The notes: a model not told the origin generated them from the sequence alone. Positions 44,331 to 55,996 are shown, counted from the stretch's first letter. The stretch is 64,000 nucleotides of DNA from Haematobia irritans (GCF_050003625.1 NC_134399.1:151522473-151586472), one strand, 5' to 3'. A program made the numbers and translations.

Positions 44331-44512
44331 TATTGAAATCTCGTTCATATGTTGATGTATATCTTTCTGCCGATTTACACTAATATGACCACAGAGACCA
44401 AAGTTGTACTCTGATTTACGTGAAATTTTGCGCAGGGAGTAGAATTAACATAGTAACGGTGCATTAAAAATTTGGTTGAAATCGGTTCAGATTTAGATAT
44501 AGCTTCCTTATA

Positions 44513-45444
44513 AAGGGTGATTCTTTTGAGGTTAGGATTTTCATGCATTAGTATTTGACAGATCACGTGGGATTTCAGACATGGTGTCAAAGAGAAAGAT
44601 GCTCAGTATGCTTTGACATTTCATCATGAATAGACTTACGATCTGCCACAACGTCGAATTTCCAGTGAATGGGCCCTAGAAAAGTTGGCAGAAAATCCGC
44701 TTTTTTATCGACAAATTTTGTTCAGCGATGAGGCTCATTTCTGGTTGAATGGCTACGTAAATAAGCAAAATTGCCGCATTTGGAGTGAAGAGCAACCAGA
44801 AGCCGTTCAAGAACTGCCCATGCATCCCGAAAAATGCACTGTTTGGTGTGGTTTGTACGCTGGTGGAATCATTGGACCGTATTTTTTCAAAGATGCTGTT
44901 GGACGCAACGTTACGTTGAATGGCGATCGCTATCGTTCGATGCTAACAAACTTTTTGTTGCCAAAAATGGAAGAACTGAACTTGGTTGACATGTGGTTTC
45001 AACAAGATGGCGCTACATGCCACACAGCTCGCGATTCTATGGCCATTTTGAGGGAAAACTTCGGAGAACAATTCATCTCAAGAAATGGACCGGTAAGTTG
45101 GCCACCAAGATCATGCGATTTGACGCCTTTAGACTATTTTTTGTGGGGCTACGTCAAGTCTAAAGTCTACAGAAATAAGCCAGCAACTATTCCAGCTTTG
45201 GAAGACAAGATTTCCGAAGAAATTCGGGCTATTCCGGCCGAAATGCTCGAAAAAGTTGCCCAAAATTGGACTTTCCGAATGGACCACCTAAGACGCAGCC
45301 GCGGTCAACATTTAAATGAAATTATCTTCAAAAAGTAAATGTCATGGACCAATCTAACGTTTCAAATAAAGAACCGATGAGATTTTGCAAATTTTATGCG
45401 TTTTTTTTTTTAAAAAGTTATCAAGCTCTTAACAAATCACCCTT
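44513..45444 (+). mobile_element. Internally deleted copy of the 36-kb transposon
   Basis: Same ends as the element at 36144-37450 (AAGGGTGATTC.. and ..AATCACCCTT) and flanked by TA (44511-44512 and 45445-45446). A 373-bp segment equivalent to 36271-36643 is missing, with the junction at 44639/44640 and 2 bp of shared sequence (AC). Outside the deletion I noticed only about four substitutions and a change in a T/A run. It landed in a family B unit whose empty form is visible at about 43892. It is non-autonomous but keeps both ends, so it could be mobilised by the full-length copy. Confidence 0.9.
44626..45338 (+). pseudogene. Deleted transposase reading frame
   Basis: The original ATG at 44626 is retained, but the 373-bp deletion shifts the frame and a stop comes after 17 codons (44677-44679). 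The downstream part is open again from 44685 to 45338 as 217 codons (MAENPLFYRQILFSDEAHFW..). That part carries all three catalytic Asp regions but no helix-turn-helix DNA-binding part. Relative to the intact copy it has Val to Leu (NVTVNGD to NVTLNGD) and Asn to Lys (LEDNISEE to LEDKISEE). A protein from the internal ATG would lack end recognition, so function is not expected. Confidence 0.85.
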
Positions 45445-46185
45445 TATATGTTTTTCCGATTTGGGCAAAAATAAAAAATCGCCACTGCTAAGTCGAAAAC
45501 ATGTAAAAATGACTCCAATTTTCCTATACTTCTAATACATATCTATCGACCGATATATCATAAATACACTATTGCGAAGTTTCCTCAAAATTAGTTCAGA
45601 TTGACATGTATCCCATATTTTTTACTAACATTGTGGTCCACCCCGACTTAAATTTTAAGTCATAGATTTTGTAGAAGTCTAAAAAATTTTACCCAGATCG
45701 GGTCAGATTCAAAAAAAAAATAATTATCCAATTAAAACATTAATTGATCCAATTAAAAAATTAATTGATACTATTAATTTGTGTGATTGATTTTTATTTC
45801 AATTGAAAAATTTGTTGATTCAATTAAATTTTTAAAAATGACCATGATTTGGCCCTTAAGACAGCTTAACCGTCAGCGAGGAGCGACCATCAGCCGTTAC
45901 TGTGGTCAAAACCATCGGTGTCGCTTGAGTTCACTGCAAAAAATATTGTAGTGAGATTTCAACGATTGCATGTCCTTAAAATACGAACGCGAATTTTGCT
46001 TACAATAGAAGATGCATTCCTCTAATATAATTTTTGTCCTTGCCCGAAAGGAACATAAACGTTTATATATAGCACCCAACATATTTGACGGATTTAATAT
46101 GTTATGGAAAGTGTGGATCTACAAAGTGGTGCGGGATATAATATAGTAGGCCCCGCCCGACTTTAGAATTTTCTTACTTGTTTAT

Positions 46186-47340
46186 TCTGTAAATTGTAAA
46201 TATACCTATAATATATGAAAATTGTAATCGTTATAATTTTTTAATCTATCTCTCTTTAACTTCTTTTCAGGTAAGGACAATATTCCAAAAATAAAATAGT
46301 AAGTTTTTCCCCTCATTAAAAATATGTTCGGTTAAAGGATTTAAATGAAACCTTGTATAAACATTTTAAACTTCTTTCATTAGGTCACATACTATTAAAA
46401 AAAAACTATTGTGCAAAAACAAAAATATTTAATAACACATGACAAAACTAAAACTATTGGTTCGAAATAAAAAAAAATACAATTTTTTAAGACATGTCGT
46501 CTCTAGGTGATATCGACGAAGACTGCAGTGCTGGAAGAAAAATAATAAATTCCATGAACATATTTTTTTCCAGAAACACATATTTGTTTTTTTTCCTCCT
46601 AGTTTAGGAATTTATTTGTCCATCTTATCCTTAAGCTTTCATTTAGTTTTACTATTGATTTCCTCTGTATATTTTGGAATTTGGGGGTTCTCGACCACAT
46701 CGAAAATGTCGACAAGTGGTTTTTAGGAGTTTTTTTTCCTTCTTCGTGGCCTTTCATCAATTTCAACAACATTGTTCTGGAAGGTTCACCTTCACATTTT
46801 AGTTGGATAAATTTTCATTTGTTTTCCCCCAAAACACGATTCCAAATTTGACTACGTGCCATATTGACCAACATTGGTGAAATACCTATAGCAATATAAA
46901 ATCAATAACACTAAATGATACCATTAGTTTTTCCCATGGCCAACTATTAATAGACCCCCTCTCTCGTTCAATAGATCAAACTTTTAGTTTTTGAATGTGT
47001 GGGGTTCTAATGTGAACGAAGCTTAACATCGATTTTTCCGAATGCTACCTAACCGTGTAACACTCAATTTTAATGGCCCGTTAACAGTTGGTCTTTTTAG
47101 CTTTTGGTTTTAGTTTGGTCCCTAAGGGCTGTTAACTGAATGTTGTACACAATGAAGGTTGGAAAATTAACGCCAATACCAATTAGAAAGACTATTGGAT
47201 TATTGTTAAAGTTTAAAATGGGACGGACGGTATGTGTGTAGAACATTTAGCTTTTTGGGTGTAAATAACGCAAACTTTAATAATTAAAATTTTATGTGTT
47301 TTATGTGTTAAAATGAAAATTCCATTAATATCTCATTATC
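46186..47340. other. No gene recognised
   Basis: AT-rich sequence. CTTCTTTTCAG/GTAAGGAC at about 46261-46277 has acceptor and donor consensus back to back, leaving no exon. No other coding or repeat signal was identified. Confidence 0.45.
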
Positions 47341-48425
47341 CTGTTTCCTAATTTTAATTTTATTGATCCTAGATTTACAGCTACATAGGTGCCTAAAAAT
47401 ATCTTTATTTCAACGAAGCCTCAATACCAAAATCATTAAGGGAAAGTCAAAATCTTTGAATCCCAGTAGTCTTTTTTTTGAGTGGCAGTTCATGACCCAT
47501 TTTTTCACAGTCTTTAATGTTCCAGAGATCATACCTAGGTACTTTGGCCCTTAAAAATTTTTGTCAAAATTGTATTTCTATAGAAAATTTTGTCAAAATT
47601 TTATTTCTATAGAAAATTTTGTCAAAATTTTATTTCCATAGAAAATGTTTGTCAAAATTTTATTCCATGACAAAATTTTGTCAACATTTTATTTCTATAG
47701 AAAATTTTAACAAAATTTTATTTCTATAGAAAATTTTGTCAAAATTTTATTTCTATAAAAAATTTTGTCAAAATTTTATTTCTATAGAAAATTTTGTCAA
47801 AATTTTATTTCTATAGAAAATTTTGTCAAAAATTTATTTCTATAGAAAATTTTGTCAAAATTTTATTTCTATAGAAAATTTTGTCAAAATTTTATTTCTA
47901 TAGAAAAATTTGTCAAAATTTTATTTCTATAGAAAATGTTGTCAACATTTTATTTCTATAGAATATTTTATCAAAATTTTATTTCTAAAAATGTAAGAAA
48001 AAAAATATATGCTATTTTGAGGATTTTGTATTTTTGGTTTAAAGTTTTTGTTTTAGAAATCAAAAAAAAAAAATACTTTGATGTATCTGTTATATTTTGA
48101 ATTTTTAAAATGGTATTTGTTTGTACGCGAAAAGCTCTATTAAAGTATCGCAAAAATAAAATGAAAATTCCAAAAATTAGATCTGTATCCTAATTTTAAT
48201 TTTATTGTTCCTAGATTTAAAGCTACATAGGTGCCTAAAAATATCTTTATTCCAACGAAGCCTCAATACCAAAATCCTTAAGGGAAAGTCAAAATCTTTG
48301 AATCCCAGTAAACTTTCTTTGAGTGGCAGTTCATGACCAATTTTTTCACAATCTAAATGTTCTATAGATCATACCTAGGTCCTTTGGCACTTCAAAAATT
48401 TTATCAAAATTGTATTTCTATAGAA
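47341..48425 (+). repeat. Segmental tandem duplication spanning non-array DNA and array start
   Basis: About 210 bp starting CTGTTTCCTAATTTTAATTT (47341) is repeated from 48183 (CTGTATCCTAATTTTAATTT), an offset of 842 bp. Each copy runs through GCTACATAGGTGCCTAAAAA, a family E right-end fragment and ATCATACCTAGGT(A/C)C, then directly into 29-bp monomers (47553 and 48393). The duplicated unit therefore includes both unique-looking DNA and array DNA. The stretch 47990-48180 between them has no recognised content. Confidence 0.8.
47553..47989 (+). repeat. 29-bp dyad repeat array (short)
   Basis: About 15 monomers, many at or near consensus. It begins right after the first copy of the duplicated segment and stops in TTTCTAAAAATG. 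Confidence 0.9.
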
Positions 48426-50915
48426 AATTTTGTCAAAATTGTATTTCTATAGAAAATTTTTTCAAAACTTTATTTCTATCGAAAATTTTGTCAAAATTTT
48501 ATTTCTATAGAAAATTTTGTCAAAATTTTATTTCTATAGAAAATTTTGTCAAAAAAAAAATTGTCAAAATTGTATTTCTATAGAAAATTTTGTCAAAATT
48601 TTACTTCTATAGAAAATTTTGTCAAAATTTTACTTCTATAGAAAATTTTGTCAAAATTTTATTTCTATAGACCATTTTGTCAAAATGTTATTTCTATAGA
48701 ACATTTTGTCAACATTTTATTTCTATAGAAAATTTTGTCAAAATTTTATTTCTATAGAAACTTTTGTCAAAATTTTATTTGTATAGAATATTTTATCAAA
48801 AGTTTATTTCTATAGAAAATTTTGTCAAAATTTTATTTCTATAGAATATTTGATCAAAATTTTATTTCTATAGAAAATTTTGTCAACATTTTATTTCTGT
48901 AGAAAACTTTTGTCAACATTTTATTTCTATAGAATATTTTATCAACATTTTATTTCTATACTATATTTTGTCAAAATTTTATTTCTATAGAAAATTTTGT
49001 CAAAATTTTATTTCTATAGAAAATTTTGTCAAAATTTTATTTCTATAGAAAATTTTGTCAAAATTTTATTTCTATAGACAATTTTGTCAAAATTTTATTC
49101 CTATAGAAAATTTTGTCAAAATTTTATTTCTATAGAAAATGTTGTCAATGTTTTATTTCTATAGAAAATTTTGTCAAAATTTAATTTCTGTAGAAAATTT
49201 TGTCAAAATTTTATTTCCGTAGAAAATTTTGTCAAAATTTTATTTCCGTAGAAAATTTTGTCAACATTTTATTTCTGTATAAAATTTTGTCAAAAATTTA
49301 TTTCTATAGAAAATTTCGTCAAAATTTTATTTCTATAGAAAAATTTGTCAAAATTTTATTTCTATAGAATATTTTATCAAAATTTTATTTCTTTAGAAAA
49401 TTTTGTCAAAATTTTATTTCTATAGAAAATTTTGTCAAAACTTTATTTCTATAGAAAATTTTGTCAAAATTTTTTTTTTTTATAGAAAATATTGTCAATT
49501 TTTTTCTATAAAAAATTTTGTCAAAATTTTATTTCTATAGAAAACTTTGTCAAAATTTTATTTCTATAGAAAATTTTATCAAAATTTCATTTCTATAGAA
49601 AATGTGGTCAACATTTTATTTCTATAGAAAATTTTGTCAAAATTTTATTTCCGTAGAAAATTTTGTCAAAATTTTATTTCTATAGAAAAATTTGTCAAAA
49701 TTTTCTTTCTGTAGAAAATTTTGTCAAAATTTTATTTCTATAGAATATTTTATCAAAATTTTATTTCTTTAGAAAATTTTGTCAAAATTTTATTTCTATA
49801 GAAAATTTTGTCAAAACTTTATTTCTATAGAAAATTTTGTCAAAAAATTTTTTTTTTATAGAATATATTGTCAATTTTTTTCTATAAAAAATTTTGTCAA
49901 AATTTTATTTCTATAGAAAACTTTGTCAAAATTTTATTTCTATAGAAAATTTTATCAAAATTTCATTTCTATAGAAAATGTGGTCAACATTTTATTTCTA
50001 TAGAAACTTTTGTCAACATTTTATTTCTATAGAATATTTTATCAACATTTTATTTCTATACTATATTTTGTCAAAATTTTATTTCTATAGAAAATTTTGT
50101 CAAAATTTTATTTCTATAGAAAATTTTGTCAAAATTTTATTTCTATAGAATATTTTATCAACATTTTATTTCTATACTATATTTTGTCAAAATTTTATTT
50201 CTATAGAAAATTTTGTCAAAATTTTATTTCTATAGAAAATTTTGTCAAAATTTTATTTCTATAGAAAATTTTGTCAAAATTTTATTTCTATAGAAAATGT
50301 TGTCAATGTTTTATTTCTATAGAAAATTTTGTCAAAATTTAATTTCTGTAGAAAATTTTGTCAAAATTTTATTTCCGTAGAAAATTTTGTCAAAATTTTA
50401 TTTCCGTAGAAAATTTTGTCAACATTTTATTTCTGTATAAAATTTTGTCAAAAATTTATTTCTATAGAAAATTTTGTCAAAAGTTTATTTCTATAGAAAA
50501 ATTTGTCAAAATTTTATTTCTATAGAATATTTTATCAAAATTTTATTTCTTTAGAAAATTTTGTCAAAATTTTATGTCTACAGAAAATTTTGTCAAAACT
50601 TTATTTCTATAGAAAATTTTGTCAAAAAAAATTTTTTTATAGCAAATATTGTCAATTTTTTTCTATAAAAAATTTTGTCAAAATTTTATTACTATAGAAA
50701 ACTTTGTCAAAATTTTATTTCTATAGAAAATTTTATCAAAATTTCATTTCTATAGAAAATGAGGTCAACATTTTATTTCTATAGAAAAATTTGTCAAAAT
50801 TTTCTTTCTGTAGTAAAATTTGTCAAAATTTTATTTCTATAGAAAACTTTGTCAAAATTTTATTTCTATAGAAAACTTTGTCAAAATTTTTTCCATAAAA
50901 AATGTTGCCAAATAT
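48393..50915 (+). repeat. 29-bp dyad repeat array with higher-order structure
   Basis: About 2.5 kb of monomers. Diagnostic variants recur as blocks: TTTCTATACTATATTTTG at about 48955, 50055 and 50171; TTTCCGTAGAAAATTTTG pairs at about 49210-49250 and 50365-50410; and a long T-run followed by TATTGTCAATTTTTTTC at about 49475, 49850 and 50635. These define multi-monomer duplications with offsets of about 375 bp and about 1.16-1.2 kb. Many monomers are at consensus, suggesting recent amplification. Confidence 0.9.
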
Positions 50916-50952
50916 TAGGAGCCATATTTACTAATTACGAGATTGACAACAG

Positions 50953-51472
50953 ATGCACTCAAAAAAAGTGAACTCTCTATTTCACAAAAGCCAATTTAAC
51001 TTTATTTTATTTCATGGAATCATTATGTTTGGAGAAAGTTTCCTTTACTCTAATAATTTTGTTGTACTTTAGTTAAATTAACTAAAACCGAGGAAAAACA
51101 TATACACAAATGAAACATTAAGATTAAGTAAATTCGTGTCTTCCACAAAATAGTTTAGAATTTCTTTAAATTTGTAAATTTTACCAAAAATGCTTCCATC
51201 ATGAACTTCGTATGTCACTAAAGACATTCTTGCAATTTTGAACTCCAAGTTTTTCCTTCAAACTAGAAAATTTTCTTTAACAAGTGAAAAAACTTATTTA
51301 TGTCTAATAAATTTTCTTGAATTTGTCGAAAAATATTTACTTATTTTTATGACATCGGCGTGATGCCAACGTTTGTAATACTGTTTAGTTAAAATTTTCT
51401 ACAAATATTCAAAATTTTCTAAAATTAACCGAAAGTTTTCTTCCTGGTCGGATCACTATTTTTTCAGTGTGG
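50953..51472. mobile_element. MITE with CACT..AGTG ends
   Basis: It begins GCACTCAAAAAAAGTGAAC at about 50955 and ends CACTATTTTTTCAGTGTGG at about 51472. The ends form a short inverted repeat with T/A runs, as in family E, but the interior ('TTTGGAGAAAGTTTCCTTTA', AACCGAGGAAA) is different. No coding capacity; target duplication not resolved. Confidence 0.5.
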
Positions 51473-53543
51473 CGTAGTCGCTTGTGAAATATCATGAAGT
51501 CCATGCTCATCAAATGTTGGCCGACCCCCTTAATACTCATATTATGCAAGTTTTCAATATGTGATCTGAAATGAGTCACCCAAAGCTATGCATCTATATA
51601 ACACTAGCTTACAAAATTAAATTTTTTTCATATACATTTGATGAGATGTGATGGGATGAGTGACTCAGCAACTCACCCACACAAAAATTCCACTCAGCCA
51701 CACAAAAATACATTTTTGTGTGGGTGAGTTTCTCATATTTGTATTATTATTACATACTTTATAGTGTCATCTATACGACCATGAAGAGAAATCGGACGTT
51801 TTTTCAATGGTTTGTACCTTTCCAGCGGAAAAGGGTCACTGTAAAACATGATTTTTTTTGAAATTTTGTCCTTTTTGCATCGATATTTTTTGAACCATTT
51901 AACTTATCACAATTATACACGATTGTTCGTCATGTCAATACCGTTCATTTAAGTACCAAGAACGATATAATCGGATATATATGATTCGAGATATAATTTG
52001 TTTAGTGAAAAAAGAGCGAAACACTAAAAATAACGGGATATCTCAAAAACTGTTTCATAAAAATTGATTTAACATTTTTTTTCGAATTCAACAGATCAAA
52101 ATACAAAAGAAAAGTCAACTCTCATCAAATGACATTTTCAGTGTAAACTAGTGTAATCGATTACCATTCCTGTTATAGATACAAATATAATCCCAAAATT
52201 TACTCACATTTGCATTGTCACTAAAACAACAAGCATCTTCCCTTGTCGGTTTTGAATTTCAAGCGACTGTCTTGTATGAATTAGAGTCCATGCGAAGGCA
52301 ATCAACTTTCTTTTCGCACTAAAGAATTTGAATGAATCATCAGAAATTTTGCATCGACCCCCTAGTATATGTGTTAAGTGACTGAAGCCGGCAAAACAAG
52401 TTGGTTAATATTAATAACCTACTAAGATTATGGGCATGACTAATGTTTTGTGAGCATATCAAAGTTGTATCACTTCAATCTATGAAAACAGGAAGTCATC
52501 ATTTAACAAGAGAATCACCTTTTGTGAACACAATTCGAGAAATAAATTCATATGATTTTTATCAAATATTTTTTCTTATTTTATTTTTGTAAAAACATAG
52601 GTTTGTATTTCACCAAAAATAAAACATTTCTTTATTACTTTCTACCACATATTTTCTTTATTTAGAAACATTCTTTTGATTTTTATCAAATATTTTCTTT
52701 GTCTTATTTTTATAGAGCCCCTAAAAAAACAACAAAATTCTCTCATGTCCTAAAATGCTTGCAATATTTGTATTCTGTAAATATGCAAATAATGTCGAAT
52801 CATTTTATTTATTAAAAAAATCAATTTTACCTTAAAATATTTCTTGGTAAACATCAAAAGCCTATGCAATTGGTAAGCTAGAATAAAATTCAGGCTGATA
52901 AATAAACACTTGTTTATTACATTGGCATCTTAAATGTCCTCACAATTTTCTTCCCTAAAATAAATACAATTGAATTTGAATAGTATTGACAAAGAAATCC
53001 TATTTTATCACATAAATAAATGGTGCAATCAAAATATCCAGCGTGTGCCGGATTGTTGTTCTTTAATTTTTTCTTTTTGTATAACAAATAAATTATCTCA
53101 AAATTCTCTTTTAAAAAAACCCTGTGGGGATTTTGTGTTGTTCTTTGTAGGTGGATATCCTTATTTGTAAACTGTATTGTGTTGATAAAATTTGTCTTTC
53201 AATTGCTTCCTTTGCTTTCACAAAAGAACAAAAAATGAAATTCCATACAAATATCAAGTGATGTTGAAATTTTTATTTAAAGACCAATGGATTGAAGGAA
53301 ATGTATTTATTGGTATTAATACTGGGCTGTAACATAAGTTCCTACGTTTTTTTCTAAGAGACCAAGTTTCTGAGTAAAACCAATTGATTGTACTAATGGT
53401 CGTTTTTTTTAGCTTCAGACCTTCGATGTCATAGCTTTATCCTAATTTATGCTTATAATTTACTTATCAGTATAAATATGAAATAAATAAATAATGTTTT
53501 TTTATGTTTTGCTTTGTTGGCGACCATCTTTCTTCAATAGAAG
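51473..53543. other. No gene recognised
   Basis: About 2.1 kb of AT-rich sequence. CACACAAAAATTCCACTC is partly repeated at 51679-51720 within GTGAGTGACTCA-like short repeats. The frame at 52970-53170 (66 codons) has no recognised motif. No tandem array or inverted repeat of note. Confidence 0.5.
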
Positions 53544-53949
53544 AGTTGGATAGTTCGCGAACGAACTAGTTCAATTGAACGGAAATGAATTGAACGGGAT
53601 GAACTAGTTCGCATCAATCGTTATTTTCCCTTCACCATGTCAATTTAACTAACTAAGCACATTGTATCAGTTTCTTCGCTCAGTTATTTTCGCTTTCCTT
53701 TACAATGTCACAATTTTCAGTCCTTAAAATTCATATCACTACTTTCACACAGAAATTATTCGGGAATATTTTCGTATGTATTTCTGTGGTATGAATAAAT
53801 GAACGCGTAGCTAATATTTTTAATTTATGATGAACTGGACAAGAGCAACAAACGATCTTGAAAAGAACCAGTCACTGACAATGAACTAGTGAACTAACTG
53901 ACCGAACTAGTTCACTGGTCATTTCATTGAACTACAATGCCCAACAATA
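53544..53949. mobile_element. MITE built on GAACTAGTTC palindromes (hAT-like)
   Basis: The left side reads GTTGGATAGTTCGCGAACG then AACTAGTTCAATTGAACGG; the right side reads GAACTAGTTCACTGG then ATTGAACTACAATGCCCAAC. The outer ends are imperfect inverted repeats (GTTGG..AT.GTTC) and GAACTAGTTC occurs several times at both ends. Subterminal palindromes of this kind are common in hAT MITEs, but an 8-bp duplication was not identified. Confidence 0.5.
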
Positions 53950-54080
53950 GTGTTCTCAAATGTTCTTCGCCGACTTCTGCAGTTCGTCTGCTTCGAGCTG
54001 TGTCTTCAAGGTCAAATTCTTCATTTTTGAATATTGCATAGCATTTTTCCCTTGGATATTCCAATTCTGAGACTTCAATT

Positions 54081-54165
54081 CACCAGCAATACTGAGAAGG
54101 GATAATCCACTGCTGAAAAACTGTTCGGTTTCTGTTCGGTCTAAACTGGGATTGAACCCCGGACA
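54081..54165 (-). mobile_element. SINE fragment
   Basis: CACCAGCAATACTGAGAAGG, GATAATCCACTGCTGAAAAA and GGGATTGAACCCCGG match the junction of head and body in the SINE at 54285-54626. The overlapping frame at 53956-54213 crosses this fragment and is therefore not called. Confidence 0.6.
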
Positions 54166-54245
54166 AGTAATAACTTGGAAAGAATTTCCATTTTTTTCAG
54201 GACTGATACACATCGGAGGACAATCAAAACGGTAATGAGAAAAGA

Positions 54246-55025
54246 CAATGAATGTCCCATCGGCCTGGAACGATCAGAGAGCCTAGGTTAGGTTAGGTGG
54301 CAGCCCGATGTATCAGGCTCACTTAGACTATTCAGTCCATTGTGATACCACATTGGTGAACTTCTCTCTTATCACTGAGTGCTGCCCGATTCCATGTTAC
54401 GCTCAATGACAAGGGACCTCCTTTTTATAGCCGAGTCCGAACGGCGTTCCATATTGCAGTGAAACCACTTAGAGAAGCTTTGAAACCCTCAGAAATGTCA
54501 CCAGCATTACTGAGGTGGGATAATCCACCGCTGAAAAACTTTTTGGTGTTCGGTCGAAGCAGGAATCGAACCCACGACCTTGTGTATGCAAGGCGGGTAT
54601 GCTAACCATTGCACCACAGTGGCTCCTGAGAGCCTAATACAGCTCTGAATTGAAGAAAACACGGCCCAATTGTAGAGGAAGAAGAATGTTCTATCGGTTT
54701 GTTAGCACATCGGCCGACTCACATCTCTCCGCCCATCACGTTAAAAAAAGCAACTCGATCAGGTTAAAAAGATTAAGCTTCGCTGGACCAGATGTAGTAG
54801 GCTATGATTGCCCATCGGCCTGGAAGGTGATAGCCACCATATCGGCTACCAGAAGAATCGTAAAACGATCAGAGAGCGTAGTACAGCTCTCAATTGAAGA
54901 AACCACGGTCCAATTGTAGGGCAAAATTATTCTAACGCATCGGCTGGCTCACATCTCTCCGCATATCATGTTAAAAAAAAAACAACTCGGTCAGGTTCAA
55001 AAAATGAAGTTTCACTGGACCAAGT
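54246..55025 (+). repeat. Tandem duplication of an unidentified unit, one copy holding a SINE
   Basis: CCCATCGGCCTGGAACGATC, AATACAGCTCTGAATTGAAG and CACATCTCTCCGCCCATC recur as CCCATCGGCCTGGAAGG (54812), AGTACAGCTCTCAATTGAAG (54880) and CACATCTCTCCGCATATC (54950). Ignoring the SINE, the unit is roughly 250 bp and is present about 1.8 times. A frame of 89 codons at 54650-54919 has no recognised domain. A degraded coding segment of a retroelement is possible but not shown. Confidence 0.6.
54285..54626 (-). mobile_element. tRNA-derived SINE, full-length
   Basis: On the minus strand it starts GGAGCCACTGTGGTGCAATGG (A box TGGTGCAATGG) with the B box GGTTCGATTCC about 40 bp on, giving an RNA polymerase III promoter. 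The head is followed by TGCTTCGACCGAACACC, a body with AGCTTCTCTAAGTGGTTTC, and a 3' end of CCTAACCTAACCTA. GAGAGCCTA lies on both sides, consistent with a target duplication of about 9 bp from LINE-type insertion. It is about 342 bp, non-coding and dependent on a LINE in trans. Confidence 0.8.
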
Positions 55026-55215
55026 GTAGCCAGGAGTTTATATTGAAAAACTAATCATCACATTTCCAAAACAAATTGTTAATTTCTTAAATATGTTAAA
55101 TACTTATTGATCCACTCATTCCATACTAAAAACAAATACAGTGAAGCCTCTCAATAATGTATACTAATGGTCGGCTACATTTTGTCCTTATTTATGAGAT
55201 GTCCATTTAGGTGCG

Positions 55216-55557
55216 GGAGCCACTGTGTTGCAGTGGTTAGCATGTCCGCCTTGCATACACAAGGTCGTGAGCTCGATTCCTGCTTCGACCGAACACCAAA
55301 AAGTTTTTCAGCGGTGGATTATCCCACCTCAGTAATGCTGGTGACATTTCTGAGGGTTTCAAAGCTTCTCTAAGTGGTTTCACTGCAATGTGGAACGCCG
55401 TTCAGACTCGGCTATAAAAAGCAGGTCCCTTGTCATTGAGCTTAACATGGAATCGGGCAGCACTCAGTGATAAGAGAGAAGTTAACCAATGTGGTATCAC
55501 AATGGACTGAATAGTCTAAGTGAGTCTGATACATCGGGCTACCACCTAACCTAACCC
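55216..55557 (+). mobile_element. tRNA-derived SINE, full-length
   Basis: It starts GGAGCCACTGTGTTGCAGTGG, with a slightly mutated B box (GAGCTCGATTCC), and matches 54285-54626 along its whole length, ending CCACCTAACCTAACCC. The tRNA-like head spans about the first 75 bp. The frame at 55167-55373 overlaps it and is not a gene. Confidence 0.8.
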
Positions 55558-55574
55558 AGGGGTGGCTTTTATGT

Positions 55575-55670
55575 GATAATATGACAAACAACTCACCAAA
55601 GTTGATAAGTTCAGCCGGCCCGAATCTTAAATACCCACCACCATGGATTTCATACAATAACTAGATTTTT
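55575..55670 (-). repeat. Family C tail fragment
   Basis: GATAAGTTCAGCCGGCCCGAATCTTAAATACCCACCACCATGG (positions 55603-55645; key parts AGCCGGCCCGAA and ACCCACCACCATGG) is the tail hairpin and subterminal motif of family C, here without the rest of the element. Confidence 0.6.
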
Positions 55671-55713
55671 CTTCTTTTCTCTCAAATGGTGTGGTTTCCG
55701 AAATCAATCTAAG

Positions 55714-55994
55714 GGTCCGCCTTGCATACTAGTTTCGACTAAAACACCAAAAAGTTCTTCAACGGTGGAACATCCCCTCTCATTGATACTGTTGATCTTC
55801 CAAAGCTTCTCTGTGATTTCACCGTGATGCAAAACGCCGTTCGGACTTGGCTATATAGATGAGGTTCCTTGTTGTTGCGCTAAAGATAGAACAAGACAGC
55901 ACTCGGTGATAAGGAAGAAGATCACCTTTTGAGGTATCACAATAGACTGAATAGTCTAAATGAGCCTTATAAAATAGGCTATCCTAACCTAACC
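55714..55994 (+). mobile_element. SINE, 5'-truncated and diverged
   Basis: GGTCCGCCTTGCATAC, AAAACACCAAAAAGTTCTTC and TGAGCCTTATAAAATAGG follow the order of the SINE at 55216 but with many changes and short deletions. The A box is missing and the end is CTATCCTAACCTAACC. It lies about 150 bp after the full-length copy in the same orientation. Confidence 0.65.
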
Positions 55995-55996
55995 AT

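Larger units (their letters stand above)
44331..46185 (+). mobile_element. Further family B copy interrupted by several insertions
   Basis: After 44331 another B unit runs to AGCTTCCTTA at 44510, where the deleted transposon is inserted, and resumes at 45445 (TATATGTTTTTCCGATTTGG). The downstream section is in turn interrupted by a family F block (45715-45835) and a family E fragment (45930-46060), and ends AGTAGGCCCCGCCCGAC..TTACTTGTTT at 46185. The head is missing. Confidence 0.6.

Noticed and set aside
55216..55290. Functional tRNA gene
   Set aside because: A and B boxes are present, but the sequence is the head of a 342-bp repeat present in several copies, without a proper acceptor stem.
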